Shown one piece after another: positions 1-12,259 of a DNA stretch of 64,000 nt. The position numbers and the translations under genes were made by a program. The DNA is taken from NCBI RefSeq assembly GCF_036785885.1, contig NC_092310.1:4340001-4404000 (forward strand), in the 5' to 3' direction. Numbering within the stretch: position 1 is the stretch's first letter; every line of letters begins with the position of its first letter. The notes under the pieces were generated by a model. It saw nothing but the letters and a program-made list of their open reading frames with translations, did no database searches and was not told where the DNA came from. The stretch is from Coffea arabica (lineage: Eukaryota > Streptophyta > Magnoliopsida > Gentianales > Rubiaceae).

Positions 1-158
1 GCCCCCACTAAGATTTTTTTCTGGCTCTGCCACTGCATATCATTTGTACTTGTTGGTGAATTTTATTTTTTTTTGCTTAAAAATTAAAAAAAGAGTAGAT
101 AAAAAATTTTAGTGTTATTTTTGCCCCCACTAAGATTTTTTTCTGGCTCCGCCACTGC
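1..158. repeat. Duplicated terminus of a hAT-like element
   Basis: The block beginning GCCCCCACTAAGATT and ending GCCACTGCAT occurs at 1-40 and again at about 123-160, with one base difference. Read on the other strand it starts CAGTGGCGGAGCCAG, a terminal sequence I associate with plant hAT-like non-autonomous elements. The other end lies outside the window, so no target duplication can be tested. The 82 bp between the copies are T/A-rich. Confidence 0.5.
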
Positions 159-1790
159 ATGTATACATGTTATTTAAGATTTTAGTTAATAAAGTATCAT
201 GTTCATTTTATGTCTTATTTAACCACACGGGATCTTCAATATCATTTTTTCAGTAGCAATTCACATGATAAGTGAGATTGACACTGAATTTGATATAGAG
301 TAGTGACACAGAGGATCCCAACTGTTATTTAACATATACTCCACAACACATTCACTTGTATTGTTCAGACTCAATTAGCTAGATTAAACTAGTTAGGTTC
401 GAGTTTGAGTAAAACTATAAACAAGTATGCACCGACCAAGATTTCCACTTTGGAGCGATTTCGCCTCGCCCCTTCACTCTGTTGACGCAGGCAAGGAGGA
501 AGTAGGTGAGTAACGCTACTTCGCGGAAAATCTGTAGTCTTTTCCTTTTACTGCTCTTTTGAAGAATCAACCATGAATTGATTGACATTGACAAAGCAAA
601 TTCTGGTCATTGCCTCATCTTTTCCCAACTCCTAAGAAACACGTGAATATATATAGCTTTGAATTGATTATTTTTATAAGAGTCAACGTACAAAATATTG
701 TATTCCAACGGCAAGATGTGATTTATTATCATTTGTTCGTAACAAATCTCCTAATCTCATAAATGATAAACCTTCATTTCTCTGTCATTTTCCTAAAAAA
801 AAAAAAAAAAACTGCATTTCCAAGGGTTTTCTTTCCTCACAAATAAAGATTCTTGAATTGCACCATAACACCCTCCCGAGCAACCCCTTTTCAATTTTCA
901 CGTAAATTTATACTGAAAGATAGTTGCATAAAAGTGTAAGAACACGAGACTTTACTACTCAAGTTGCATTATATACCGATCACTAATATATTACAAGATT
1001 CATTATGACAGAAGCTTATGTCCATGGAACTATATATTAAAATGAAGGCAATGTGTTGACAAGAATATTAAACTATGAAGACACTATTATATCTCATTTA
1101 AGTTAGATCAGTCTCTTTCTGGGATATCGCGCTTTAAGACTTTACGTTCATAATGATATCATGCTTGCCTTTAACCCTTCGGAGAAGCAAATCTTATGAA
1201 ATTTATATTTGCTTAATGAATGCAATCGACACATGAAAAAACTTCATATGAGTTCGATGTACTTCTATCTTCAACATTTTAATAACAGACACTTGGTAAA
1301 TTCCCTCTAAATGCAATGGGCACCAATGACTCTTTCTGCATTTAATGGAAGAAAGACCAAATGCCAAAGTTTTACCTTCGGCTTTATCCTTGATTGAGGT
1401 GTTGCCTCTTGGAAAGCTCACTATTATCCATCATCTTCGGTCAAAACTCAAAAAGTATCAGAGGAACATGAGTAGAAGCTTTCCGGTTATGCTAGTGCAT
1501 CAACAAATTAGTGACAAGGGAGCATTTGAATGGAAATTGGCCTGCTTAGCACCCTAAAACCACATAGTAATTTTGGGTCATTATTGAGAAAATCTGGTTA
1601 GGTGAGCCTAGGATTTTAAGGTAATTAATCATTACCTGGTCAACGTTGTACAGTGAGCTAAACGTGCAAGCTGGCCTAAATTTCGCGAATTCTTTTTATC
1701 TTTTCAAATTCTTAGCTTACCTTGATTAAAGCTTTGTACTATCAAAAAAGATTCAGAGATAGTTGAAGCAACAATGCATAATTAAAAAAA
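159..1790. other. Intergenic, no recognisable gene
   Basis: AT-rich sequence with short A and T runs. Short open frames on both strands around 1203-1557 overlap each other and match no family I recognise. No RNA gene, terminal inverted repeat or promoter stood out. Confidence 0.5.
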
Positions 1791-2530
1791 GGATAATATC
1801 AAAAACCTCCCTTGAGGTTTTTCTTAATATCATCTGGCACCTTTAAAGTTTTAAAAATATCAGTGACCTCCCTTACTTTTGTTATTTGTGTAACAAAATT
1901 TTTAAAAGTCCTAAACTACCATTCACTTGCTAAATAAAAATACTCCTAAACCACTTTATTCATTTCAAGAAAACTATCACCTAAAAAACAATCTCTTGTA
2001 GTACTACTACATCAAAATGTTACAACTTATAAAAATATAATTTTGAAAAATAAAAAGATATTTGAAAAGAAATACACTTGCACCAATTTAATTCTTTATG
2101 CTCAAAATTGATTTCTTATAAACTATTTTTTTAACATCTTTTCAACCATTGCCCAAACCATTAAATTGTACCAATATTTATAAAAATCAACTAAAAATAA
2201 GCAAATAAATCATATCTCATTTTATCACAGTCACAAAAAATAAAAATATACATAAAATTCAATTTATTATAATTTACAAATAAAATATTACATAATCATC
2301 CAAAAAATGAGTAAGAGAGAATGATTGAGAAAAGGAAAAGAGAAGAAAGTGACTTTAATTTCTTTTTATTATTATTTTTGACATCCATTTATTTGATATG
2401 TGAATTATGTATCAAGTTAAGGTTAATATAGTCCTTTTACATTTATTAGGGAGGTAAGTGATATTTCAAAAAGTTCAGAGGTGCCAAGTAATATTAGAAG
2501 AAATCTCAAAGGAAGTTTCTGATATTATCC
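1791..2530. mobile_element. MITE, GGATAAT...CCTCCC family, copy A
   Basis: The left end begins GGATAATATCAAAAACCTCC. The right end, read on the other strand, begins GGATAATATCAGAAACTTCC. These are matching terminal inverted repeats about 740 bp apart. There is no coding sequence and the interior is very AT-rich. Relatives lie at 9781-10310, 57425-58410 and 62718-63513. The target duplication is unclear because both flanks are A-rich. The superfamily is not assigned. Confidence 0.7.
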
Positions 2531-3635
2531 CCAAAAAAGAGCGCTTGTCTATCTGATGAAGAGTTCTAGAAAGTGCCTTTCCAACGTCAATCCCGTCAAC
2601 CAAAACTATTCCGCAGCGTTCAACACGTGGAAAATGAAAGCAGCATAAATTTAAAAAAAAATGGGGGATATGTCATGTGCATCGTCCGTCAACAGAAAAG
2701 TCATTATAAAAGTTCATCCTTTTTGGCGGAAACATTCGAAGGTACATGTCACGTGTCCGCGAAAGCCATAACTGAACTTCTCGGATCTTTCACTTTCAAT
2801 TTCACTTTCAATGTTCTTACTTCTTACCAACTTTGGTAATTTTTTAATGGTTAAGGCTGAATTTTAAAGAAATTATAAGGCCTTACTTTTATGTTTTTTC
2901 GTGAAAATATTTTTTTAATTATTTTTTTATATATTAAATTATTATAGTATATTTTTTTTATAAAAATTATTAAAAATTATAATCCAAACGGGGCTTAAGT
3001 CTTATAGCTCCTAAAAGAAAGAATTACCAAGGAAAGTTAAATTTTTCTGAGGTTTGAGACTTTGGATAGAAAAGAATTGAAAAGAAAAAAGAGGATATCA
3101 AATCCCTTTCAAGTTAGAAACGCTATCCACCTAAAATCAAGTAGAAAATAAGAGAATTTGAAGTGGATTAAGTGAATTATTTTATGTATCACTTTATCCT
3201 TAAAAATATTATAATATAACTACATAACTTAATAGAATATTCATGTAAATTCAAGATTTAAGGGCCTTTAAGTAAAACACTATCTTTTTTTTTCCAGTTC
3301 TCTCCATTCTCAATTGAAGGAAATTTACTTCATTCCCTTTCTCCTCCAAAACTCCCAAATAACGTAGAAAGATATGAAGTACAATCTTTTCTATTCTTTT
3401 CTTTTCTTTCCTTGGTTTCCAAACTAGCAATTAGATTTTCAATTGGTTGAAGCGATTAAATAAGTGTTTTGGCTAGCAAAGTGGGCAACGCCTTGTCCAG
3501 CCACAAATCACTACTCCAAATATGGTTTATGGATTCCAAATTTCAACCCGGGCGTACTTTTCATACTTCCTAGGACTCGGTGGAGTTCTAATCGGTGTGC
3601 CGCTAGCTGCATCTTCGACCGTCCCCCTCACAAAC
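2531..3635. other. Intergenic, no recognisable gene
   Basis: AT-rich spacer between two mobile elements. Short open frames at 2573-2839 and 3464-3731 have no recognisable domains, and the second runs into the GC-rich end of the next element. Nothing else was seen. Confidence 0.45.
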
Positions 3636-3643
3636 CTCTCTCC

Positions 3644-4187
3644 TAGGGATGGCAACGGGGCGGGGGACCCCTCCCCCATCCCCCGCCCCGCCTCCGCCCC
3701 GCTTCTCCCGCGGGGGCACCCGCGGGGTTAATAAAATTTTATTATAATTAAATTTTAATAAATAATTAAGTGCTAAAATATCAACACATCACCAAATTAT
3801 TATTTATTGTAATTTTACAATTGAAACTCATAAAAACAATCAAACAGAAGTTATTTGAATACAATCTAATATGATGAAATAAATATAACTAAAATAGTTA
3901 AATTTTCACTTTTAGTACAAATGCAATCACTAATTCATCATTGTGTTTGTGCTTTTTTTGAGAAAAAAAATGTTATTCTATTAAGTGTAATTAGAAATTT
4001 AGTATAAATGTATTAGTAAATTTAGTATAACTAATTAATAAATTCTATTAATAGACATGTATAATTATTCATATAATTGATAATATCAATTATATTACAT
4101 AAACTAATATACATTATATAATACATCTAACTAATAATATTATTATCATAAGTTTATAACTAATTAACTTACATATAATATATAGTC

Positions 4188-4234
<47 letters not shown>

Positions 4235-4376
4235 TTTGTTTTGCGGGTGGCGGGGCGGGGGTATACTCCCCCGTCCCCCGCCCCGTTTCTAAGCGGGGGG
4301 AAAAAAATTCCCCCCCCCCCCGCCCACGCCCCACCCCCGTCGCGGCTGCGGGCACCCGCCCCCATTGCCATCCCTA
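3644..4376. mobile_element. Non-autonomous hAT-like element with G/C-rich ends
   Basis: The element starts TAGGGATGGCAACGGGGC. Its right end on the other strand starts TAGGGATGGCAATGGGGG. It is flanked by a perfect 8-bp direct repeat CTCTCTCC (3636-3643 and 4377-4384), the target-duplication length of hAT transposons. Roughly 90 bp at each end consist of C/G runs, while the 500-bp middle is extremely AT-rich and holds a TA microsatellite. No transposase is present. Short frames inside the GC ends are low-complexity artefacts. Confidence 0.88.
4191..4231. repeat. (TA)n microsatellite
   Basis: About 20 uninterrupted TA units inside the hAT-like element at 3644-4376, next to its GC-rich right end. 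Confidence 0.95.
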
Positions 4377-4384
4377 CTCTCTCC

Positions 4385-5152
4385 CCCAAGAAATAAAAAG
4401 AAAGGGAAAAAAAACTAATTATTGTTTTATGAAAGGACAGCGACCGTATATTTTCTATCTTTTCATGATGGATTTAACAAACCAAACAAGACATGAGTAC
4501 CTATGTTCTAGTATAGTCGAACACTTGTGTATTTGAGCACGAGCTCAACTCTAAAATTTCCAAAACTAAGCAGTAAGCACTCCAAAAATAGGCACAAGCT
4601 CAATCAAGCAATCACAAATATTTTTTTTTGGGGTCTTGCAATCGGTGGTATTTTACTTTTAACCAAATGAAATCGAAAATGATTTCCAGCCGATTCGTGT
4701 TTTTGAGGTAGCCAAATCCATGATTGTGAGAGCTTAAGTGGATCAGTTATTTCTTTGAAAAAACTTAGGAAAGAAAGTAAGCGCTATATGGGCTTAAGAG
4801 ACTTGTTAAGGAGCTTTTTACTTGTGGCCTTCATATTCTTACTATCCCCAGTGGGAAATTCAAAGATTGCATGCTAGGAAAAGAAAATTCATGTACCTCC
4901 CAGCAAGATTGCGTTTTGCTTGGGGTTGGGCATAGGCCTACTTCCTTTTGAATCAGGAAACACGCTAGAGAGAATTTTCCAAGTTGGTGGTTGTTGGTGT
5001 TAAAATTTCTTGGATAACTTTGATAGCTGTATTTCAATTCAGTCATTGTACCATCCTTACATTTCTTTGCTGACTTGTCAAAAGGTAAATAAATACTTTG
5101 GCTAAGACCTAACTTAGGACCAAAAATGATGTCCACAGCTCCCTATTCCCCA
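4385..5152. other. Upstream region of F6'H copy 1
   Basis: No mobile-element ends were recognised. This is the 5' flank of the first dioxygenase gene. It shows no obvious similarity to the upstream regions of copies 2 and 3, which do resemble each other. The - strand open frame at 4831-5136 has no recognisable domain. Confidence 0.4.
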
Positions 5153-5160
5153 CTATAAGT
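5153..5160 (+). promoter_or_regulatory. TATA box of F6'H copy 1
   Basis: The sequence CTATAAGTAG lies about 130 bp before the start codon at 5284, in the same relative place as the TATA boxes of copies 2 and 3. Transcription would start near 5180-5190, which argues against use of the earlier in-frame ATG at 5179. Confidence 0.6.
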
Positions 5161-5283
5161 AGCCAAGCATGGGATGCCATGGTACAAGCAAATAAGCCTC
5201 AATTCTTCAAGTTCTTTAGTGCTTTGATTTACCATTTATTCAGTTCTTTCCCCTCCTTCAATTGCCAAAAATCTACAGCAAAA

Positions 5284-6818
5284 ATGGCTCCAGCATTGTC
5301 CATGGACTCCAATTCATGGGATGTCATAAGTTTTGCCGTAGATAAGGGTCATGGGGTTAAGGGTCTAGCTGACTTGGGACTCCACACTTTGCCTAAGCAA
5401 TATATTCAACCTCCTGAAGAACAAATCATTAACAGTACCATAGTTACCGATGATTCAATCCCTGTCATTGATTTGTCAAACTGGAATGATCCAAACGTTG
5501 CAGAACAAATTTGCAATGCAGCTGAAAAGTGGGGTTTCTTCCAAATTGTTAACCATGGCATCCCAATTGAAGTGCTGGAAAATGTCAAGGAGGCTACGCG
5601 TCGGTTCTTTGCACTGCCGGCTGAGGAGAAAAATAAGCATTCAAAAGACAGTTCCCCATCTAACAATGTTAGATATGGCACGAGCTTCACTCCTAAGGCT
5701 GAAAAGGCTTTGGAGTGGAAAGATTTTCTCAGTCTCTTCTATGTTTCCGATGATGAGGCTGCTGCACTCTGGCCATCTGCTTGCAGGTATATTTAAGTAA
5801 CTTTAAAGTTGTAGCTTATGATCTTAGTTGCATACGTTGCATTTTTATAGCTACCATTCATATGTTGGAGGTACGATAAAATTGGGACCATACATTAGAG
5901 ATTAGCTTAGCTCCCACAAGCTCAGATGACAAAGCACAAATTCTGAAGCAGTATCTTGATTATTTTAAAACATGAAAAGTAGGAGGAGACTTTTGGCAAG
6001 GTTCTTAATCATGCTTAATTTGCTAATAAAGCAAACACAAGTATATATGAGATTCGAAGTTCATTTGTTAAGATGTTAAACCAACATATTCGACCCTAGT
6101 ATTGCAATTTGTCTCCTAAATATTTAGCACAGCAATATTTTGAGACATATGTTATATATACTACTGCATAAGTAGTGATTATATTTACATTACTTTTCTG
6201 ATTGCAATTCCTCATATGGTGGAATTTTCTCCCATTCATTGCAGGAACGAAACATTGGATTTCATGAAGAAGTCCCAATTTGTCATCAGAAAGCTATTGG
6301 AGGCTTTGATGAAAGGATTGAACGTGAAGGAGATTGACGAAACCAAAGAATCACTCCTAATGGGCTCAAAAAGAATTAACATTAATTATTATCCGAAATG
6401 TCCCGAACCTGAACTCACTGTTGGCGTGGGGCGTCACTCAGATGTATCCACCCTAACAATCCTTCTTCAAGATGACATTGGAGGGCTCTACGTGAAAAAA
6501 TTAGACACTGATGCGTGGGTTCATGTCCCTCCAATTGATGGAGCAATTGTGATCAATGTTGGTGATGCCCTTCAGATTTTGAGCAATGGTCGTTATAAGA
6601 GTGTTGAGCATCGTGTGATTGCTAATGGAAGCAGGAATAGAATTTCAGTGCCCATATTTGTGAACCCCAGGCCTAGAGACATAATTGGTCCTTTGGCAGA
6701 AGTTCTTGAGAGTGGGGAGAAACCAATCTACAAGCAAGTGCTCTACTCGGACTATGTCAAACATTTCTTTAGGAAAGCTCATGATGGAAAGGAAACGGTG
6801 GACTTTGCCAAGATATGA
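5284..6818 (+). CDS. F6'H1-like: Feruloyl-CoA 6'-hydroxylase-like dioxygenase, copy 1
   Basis: 2-Oxoglutarate/Fe(II)-dependent dioxygenase resembling feruloyl-CoA ortho-hydroxylase, the cytosolic enzyme that 6'-hydroxylates feruloyl-CoA on the way to scopoletin. Exons are 5284-5786 and 6245-6818, joined by a 458-bp GT-AG intron that splits an Arg codon, and they give 358 aa. Visible features are a non-haem dioxygenase N-terminal domain from about residue 59 (IPVIDLSN), the [12 protein letters not shown] motif near residues 83-94, Fe ligands H232, D234 and H290, the 2-oxoglutarate-binding RIS at 300-302, and the C-terminal [16 protein letters not shown]. The length equals that of the two other copies, and family members are about 360 aa. 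The start is set by alignment with copies 2 and 3. An in-frame ATG 35 codons upstream lies at or before the predicted transcription start. Whether the substrate is feruloyl- or p-coumaroyl-CoA cannot be decided from sequence. Confidence 0.93.
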
Positions 6819-7760
6819 ATTCATAATTAGAGTTGCAAAATAATTATAGTAAATAAGTCTGAGTAGGGAAAAAAATTGGTCCAATACAGCTTTCACACAA
6901 GTTGTTGATAGGCCTCCATTATTCACATTGAATTGTTTAACCATTGTGTTTGTATCAAGAGAATGTTTACAGTTGTTTTTAAAAGTGTGTTTATAGTTTG
7001 GTATTTATTGCCCTAAATGTACCATCATTCAATTTGAACATTATTTTTTTCGTCCCTTTGTAGAAAACTCATTTGTTAGCTTCTTGATATATGTGTTTTC
7101 TGCCAAAATTAATTGAGATGCGTTTTTCCCATTTGAGAAAGAAGAACCCATGATCAGAAAAATTAAAAAGAAAATTAAGATGTCCAATTTCAGAAGAAAT
7201 AAGGTTTATGCCATTAGGTAGGCAATTGTCGTTATAATTTATAGCCGTCTCACACTAATTGCCCTGTTTTATTTTTGTGGTCAATAGAATACGATGCTTT
7301 CTGGAATTCCAAAGGAAAAAAACGTGTGCGAGAAAATTACCATAGCATTTGCAGAGTTTTCAGTATGATGCATGAATCAGTACACCACCCTCTTTATGTC
7401 TGATGGACCGTTGCTTGATGCTGTTCCAATTCTATGAATAGGCTAATAATCAATATTCAATATGGGGCCACAAAAACGTGGGAAAACGCCGAAAAGTACC
7501 AAAAGCCATGTCAGGTCTAGATGTTTAGACAGAGTCTACAAACACCCCAAAAAGAAAAAAAAACATCTATTTTTCTATATTGAAACAGATTATGCATTGA
7601 TCTCTAATTGTAGCCAATATTTCATCAGGAATAATTTCGAAATGAGAAAGAGATGTATGACACTTCAGCTAAACTTTCCCTAATTCCAAACAAAGAATAA
7701 TGTAGGCCGGGCCGTCTTCATATAATAGACGGGCGAATTTGATGTTCCTTTTTCTTCTAG
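6819..7760. other. 3' flank of copy 1 and spacer
   Basis: Downstream of the stop codon the sequence is AT-rich, with probable 3' UTR in the first 200-300 bp. Unlike the flanks of copies 2 and 3, I see no extended similarity to the other gene copies. The open frame at 7462-7683 has no recognisable domain. Confidence 0.45.
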
Positions 7761-8154
7761 ATTAACTCTACTTTGCACCTCTGAACTTGTACTACTTTTC
7801 TACTTTATATTTAAAAGTCTTAGTTGTATTTGGATTGCATTTTTCATGATTTTTCATGGAACAATTACTGTAGCGATTTGATGTATGTGAGAAAAAAAGG
7901 TAATAGGGAAATGTGATCACGAAAAATGACGTAATTTTTTGACAAAAAACAGCAATCCAAACAAGGTCTAAAATTTTGAATACTTCGTACTTTATAGTTT
8001 ACACCCTCAATTTTAGATATTTTGCACTTTAAATTCTCAAGTTTGTTTTGTGTAACTCAAATCAATGGCAACATTGACAAAATGTTCAAAATTAAGAGTT
8101 GAGGATGTAAAGTGAGAAAGGCGTACGAGTTTGAAGGTGCAAAGTAAAGTTAAT
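7761..8154. mobile_element. Fold-back MITE with a nested MITE
   Basis: The left end ATTAACTCTACTTTGCACC pairs with the right end, which reads ATTAACTTTACTTTGCACC on the other strand. The inverted match continues for about 30 bp. The interior has no coding sequence and is interrupted by a second, shorter inverted-repeat element at about 7820-7970. Confidence 0.65.
7820..7970. mobile_element. Small MITE nested in the previous element
   Basis: Begins with TTGTATTTGGATTGC and ends with GCAATCCAAACAAGG, an inverted pair about 150 bp apart. This type of TTTGGATTGC terminus occurs in many short plant MITEs. A similar but distinct pair lies at 27422-27626. The target duplication was not resolved. 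Confidence 0.55.
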
Positions 8155-9780
8155 CCTTTTTTGTTGTCCCAAGAATTTTTCTCCATGACTATCTGTTTTC
8201 TTGTATTCAAATTAATGCCAAATTGGTGTTGATGAATGACTTTCGGAATTCCCATTTGTCTAAGGTTTGAAGCCTAGTGCTCTACCATTTCAATCTTGTG
8301 AGTGTGAATGCTAAGCATGCCCCATACTTTTTGCCAGGGGTGCATGATGCAGTTAAAAACTCGGGAAAAGAATTTGTCCCCAATTAGAAGAGTGGAAACA
8401 TGAATTAAGATGTGAATATAATTAAAAGTATAAGGGCTTTGTGAATTAATATCATACCTAATAGGTCTTTAATTCTTCAAAAAAAAAAAAAACAAACACG
8501 TTTTCAAAGACAATTGTGAATTAATCTCACCACTAACTATTTTATCTGATTCAGTCGACAATTCAAATGTAGCATCCTAACGTTCTAGACTGGAATTAAT
8601 AGGAAAGGCTGTGATAAAGGTTGAATTTCATGCATGAGCCTAAATTTTTGTTGGCTTTAGCCATGAAATGGAATCGAGTGAATACTTTTCTGGCATTTTT
8701 TTGGGGTCTTAGTTCGCTTATTGTAGCTACTCATCTTAAAAGTCTATAACCGTTCATAAGTGCATTTTGTATTCAAGTTTTTTTTTTTTTTTTTTTTTTG
8801 TAACCAAATTTTTACTGTTACAATGAGAAGTGAGGATTGCTTATTCCCTTGGGTCATTGATCAACTTGTGATTTGTTGTAGCCTAAACAAGAAGACCCTT
8901 TGGTCCAAATTTTTAGAAGTTTTGGGCAGATGGGACTTCTAAAGTTATTGTGTTGAACTTGATGTTGTTTGTTGCCTAATAATTTTTAGAATTCTGTTCC
9001 AAACTTCAAAATTATAACTACTAAAAAATGGATAAAAGTGACAAATACTACAATTTTGCAACAAGTTCTTAAAATTGATGGATATCTAGGTTTTTTTTTT
9101 TTTTTTTTGCTTTTCTAGAGCCTGTAAAAAACATTGGATGGAGTATACCATAAATCAAGAAACACCACTTGTTGGAAAAGAGCAGAATTTTCCACTTTAG
9201 AATTTCCCATGAAATCAAAATAACTACCAAGTACCAACCCATGAACATATGCCCGCGTGCAACACAACGGAAAAGTAAACATGCAAAGAGACGAAGAAGC
9301 AAGTACAGTGTTACCAAAATAAATCGTTTTTTTTTTTTTTTAGTAGTCGGTGGAAAAAACGAAGGTGATTTGCAAAAGACACGTTAATTGAATTTCCTAG
9401 AAGATTCACATCGTAATTATGATTCCCCTATGTTTTTTTTTTTTTTTTTTTTACAATTTACACATTGTGAACTTTAGAAAAGTATTCACAGCAATATATA
9501 TGGAGATGTCAATTGTTGCTAATTTTGTTCAGAAATAGTTCTTGTTTCCATTTTCTAAATTAACCCAGCACGCTATGACTGTCCCAAATGCGTTTAACTA
9601 TCCTTTTCAACTATCTAATCAAATTTTGTCATACATGTGAGTGATTAGTCATTGACGTAGCCAAAACATTTATTTTGAGGCCTAAATATATGAAGAACGT
9701 AGCAACAATTTATTTCAAACTCTCCTGCTTTCCTGTTTTTGTTTTTGGCATTGCTCTAGTATGGGTTTCAAACTATCCGG
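8155..9780. other. Intergenic with several poly-T tracts
   Basis: Contains T runs at about 8780-8800, 9091-9108, 9328-9342 and 9434-9452. These could be tails of old retroposed sequences on the - strand, but I could not find bodies or target duplications. No gene was recognised. Confidence 0.4.
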
Positions 9781-10310
9781 CTCCTGTGAGGTTTCTCTTA
9801 ATATCACTTAACTTATGAGATTCTAAAAATATTACTTACCTTTCTTAATAATTGCAAAATGATTATATTAACATTCACTTGATACAAAATTCATATATCA
9901 AATAAATGAAGGTCAAAAAATTAAAGAAAAAAATAAAAGTCACTTTCTTCTTTTTTTTCCTTTCTCCAATATTCTCTCTTACTGATTTTTTTGGATGGCT
10001 AGGCTATTTTTATTTGTAAATTATAATAAATCAAATTTTGTTTATTTTTTTCCTTTTTTGATTGTCATAGAGTCAGGTATGGTTTTTTTTTTTTATTTTG
10101 AGTTGATTTTTAGAATGATTTAGTACAATTTAAAGGTTTCAGTCACGGGTTGAGCAGAGGTTGGGAAAAAAAAAAAGGTTCACACGAAATCGGTTTTGAG
10201 CATATGAAGTTGAATTGGTGTTAGTGTATTTCTTTACAAAAATCTTTTTCAGTTTTTAAATTTGCATTTTAATGGACTATAGTTTTGTGATGTGGTGGTA
10301 CTAGAGAAGG
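9781..10310. mobile_element. Degraded MITE, GGATAAT...CCTCCC family
   Basis: The interior matches copy A (1791-2530) in reverse orientation. For example, the run around CTCTCTTACTGATTTTTTTGG corresponds to the reverse complement of copy A near 2300, and the segment around AAGTCACTTTCTTC matches it near 2345. The left end retains the TGTGAGGTTTCTCTTAATATC portion. The right boundary is approximate. Confidence 0.5.
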
Positions 10311-10700
10311 TTTTTTAGGTAGTTATTTTTGTAGGAGCAAACAAAGTTGTTTAATAGTATTTTTATTGGGGTCATTTCATGACCTAATTTAAATTTTCCT
10401 TTCCCACAATGTGGCTCTTTTTTTTTTTTTTTTTAAGAGTTCCTTAATTGTCTTATGTGTCACTGAAAGCGCTATTCTAACCTTCACGTTTGTGTGCATC
10501 TTTTAATTTATCATCATCAAAATATTTAGTTTAATCTTCACATCTGTTTATTTATGATGAATTTGTTGTTCTCAATCTTGTATAAAACTGAGAAAGTTAT
10601 TCGTGTGTGAACAACACATGGACCATGTAACCTAATAAAAGAACATGCACTATGTAACCCTTTCTTCCCTCATATATTCCCAATGTTTTTTTTATCCAAC

Positions 10701-10930
10701 AAAGACTATAGAGAAGAACCTAGGTAGACTTGATGACTACTTATAAGGTGCCATGCGTATTTGTGTACCATTTTTATACTAATACGTATGTACTTGATGA
10801 ATACTTATAATACTTGCAAAGACTATAGAGAAGAATCTTTAGTTGGAGAATTATACCTTGGTAGAATTGATGAATACTCACAAAGTGCCACGCGTATTTG
10901 TGCATCATTTTTGTAATACTGTACTTAGTG
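10701..10930. repeat. Imperfect tandem duplication, ~117-bp period
   Basis: The string AAAGACTATAGAGAAGAA occurs at 10701 and 10818. Both copies continue to a shared GTGCCACGCGTATTTGTG-like segment (GTGCCATGCGTATTTGTG in the first). The copies differ by small insertions. It lies just before the paralogous segment shared by copies 2 and 3. Confidence 0.7.
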
Positions 10931-11228
10931 TGCTGGTCATCGGTTGAAAATATGTATCAAAGTTGAGGGCATTTTGCATGCTTCATTGTACCTGGCTGCT
11001 AAAGTATTCCTGTTTTTGTCCCAGTGTGGAATTCAACGATTGGCTGCGTGTGTTAAGGGTTGGAAATTGGAAGAAAAGGATGAATTGCTCTCAGTCATTC
11101 TTTTTGAATCCGCACATAGTTTTGTGAAGGTAGCCGTGTACTAGGGGATAGAAATTGACCTAATTATCAAATTTTGTACCAGAAAGCATTACACCAGGAG
11201 AGTCAATTGAAGTTGGTGGTTGATAAAC

Positions 11229-11231
<3 letters not shown>

Positions 11232-11274
<43 letters not shown>

Positions 11275-11351
11275 TAAGCAGGAGGGCTCGAATCCGAGAC
11301 ATCTTGCTTACACTCCCTCCCCCCATACCACCCAATCCAACCCTACCCCCC
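11232..11351 (-). mobile_element. tRNA-derived SINE with 42-T tail and TSD
   Basis: On the - strand a C/G-rich head is followed by a box-B-like GGATTCGAGCCC and ends in a 42-nt A tail (T run at 11232-11273). The insertion is flanked by an 11-bp direct repeat ATAAACAGCTT (11223-11233 and 11352-11362). The paralogous site in the copy-3 unit (near 29460-29500) lacks the insert. A second member is at 26016-26111. Confidence 0.82.
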
Positions 11352-12251
11352 ATAAACAGCTTCAATATATACATTGAAGAATTAAATTTTGCAGGAAAAT
11401 TTACAGTCAAGCTTCCTCATGCATTTATACCCTTGTCTCACTTTGCAGTTTGTCCACATTAACTTCATTTATAATCACTTTACTCCCTTTTATACATTGA
11501 GGGACAAAAGTGGCCCTTCCTAAATTTTCAATCATTGGTTTGTTACCTACATAAAGGGACAATTATATTAAATAAGTTAAATCATTTTGTCCATGAAAAT
11601 AACAAAATAAATGAACAACTTTATTTGCTATTGTTGATTATCCATAATTTACTACAATACAAAAACATTGATGTATTGACCAACGTACTACTTATATCTA
11701 AATCATATTCTTTTGTATTTCATGGGCATTATTCAGTTGAATTACTACAATTCATGTAAATATGCTATAGTTCATTATAAATCAATTATTGGAAAAAATA
11801 TAAATAAAGAAATTGTACCAAAATTGAGAGAGTGATGCTAAACAAATAAAATAATTCATTCAGTGTATGCAAATGAGAACAAACTTGTAGGAAAATAGTG
11901 GGAAGGGAAAAAAAAAGACAAACGGAAAATAGGAAGAAGATAAAACATAAGGAAACAAATAAAATATAAGAAAAAAAGAAAAGGGAAAACGAAAAACAAA
12001 AGAAAAAAATGGCACAATAGCAGGGGCGCAAGAGGTGTTTAAAGTGGTGATAGACAAAGTTCAAAGGGGTTGAAGTGAGACATGGATATCAACACGGGGT
12101 TTAAGTGGATTTCAATCATCATTGTGGTACCATTAAATTCCTTGGCAAACTGGGCAAAACGGTATTTTTTATTAAGACCCTCCATATTTTGAACAAGGAC
12201 ATAACATATTAACCAATGACAAAAATGAAACATTGACGTGCTCCCAACTAC

Positions 12252-12259
12252 CATAAATA
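12252..12259 (+). promoter_or_regulatory. TATA-like box of F6'H copy 2
   Basis: ACCATAAATAAT occupies the position of ACTATAAATAGC in copy 3. The first T of the TATA core is C here. It is about 115 bp before the start codon. The surrounding CTCCCAACTAC and TCTACCATG-type flanks align with copy 3. Confidence 0.55.

Noticed and set aside
5179-5283. 35-codon N-terminal extension of F6'H copy 1 from an upstream in-frame ATG
   Set aside because: Copies 2 and 3 start at MAP(A/S)..., and the TATA box at 5154 puts the transcription start at or after 5179.
11174-11462. Overlapping small proteins around the 42-T tract
   Set aside because: Their length comes from homopolymer runs (poly-Phe/poly-Lys) in a SINE tail.
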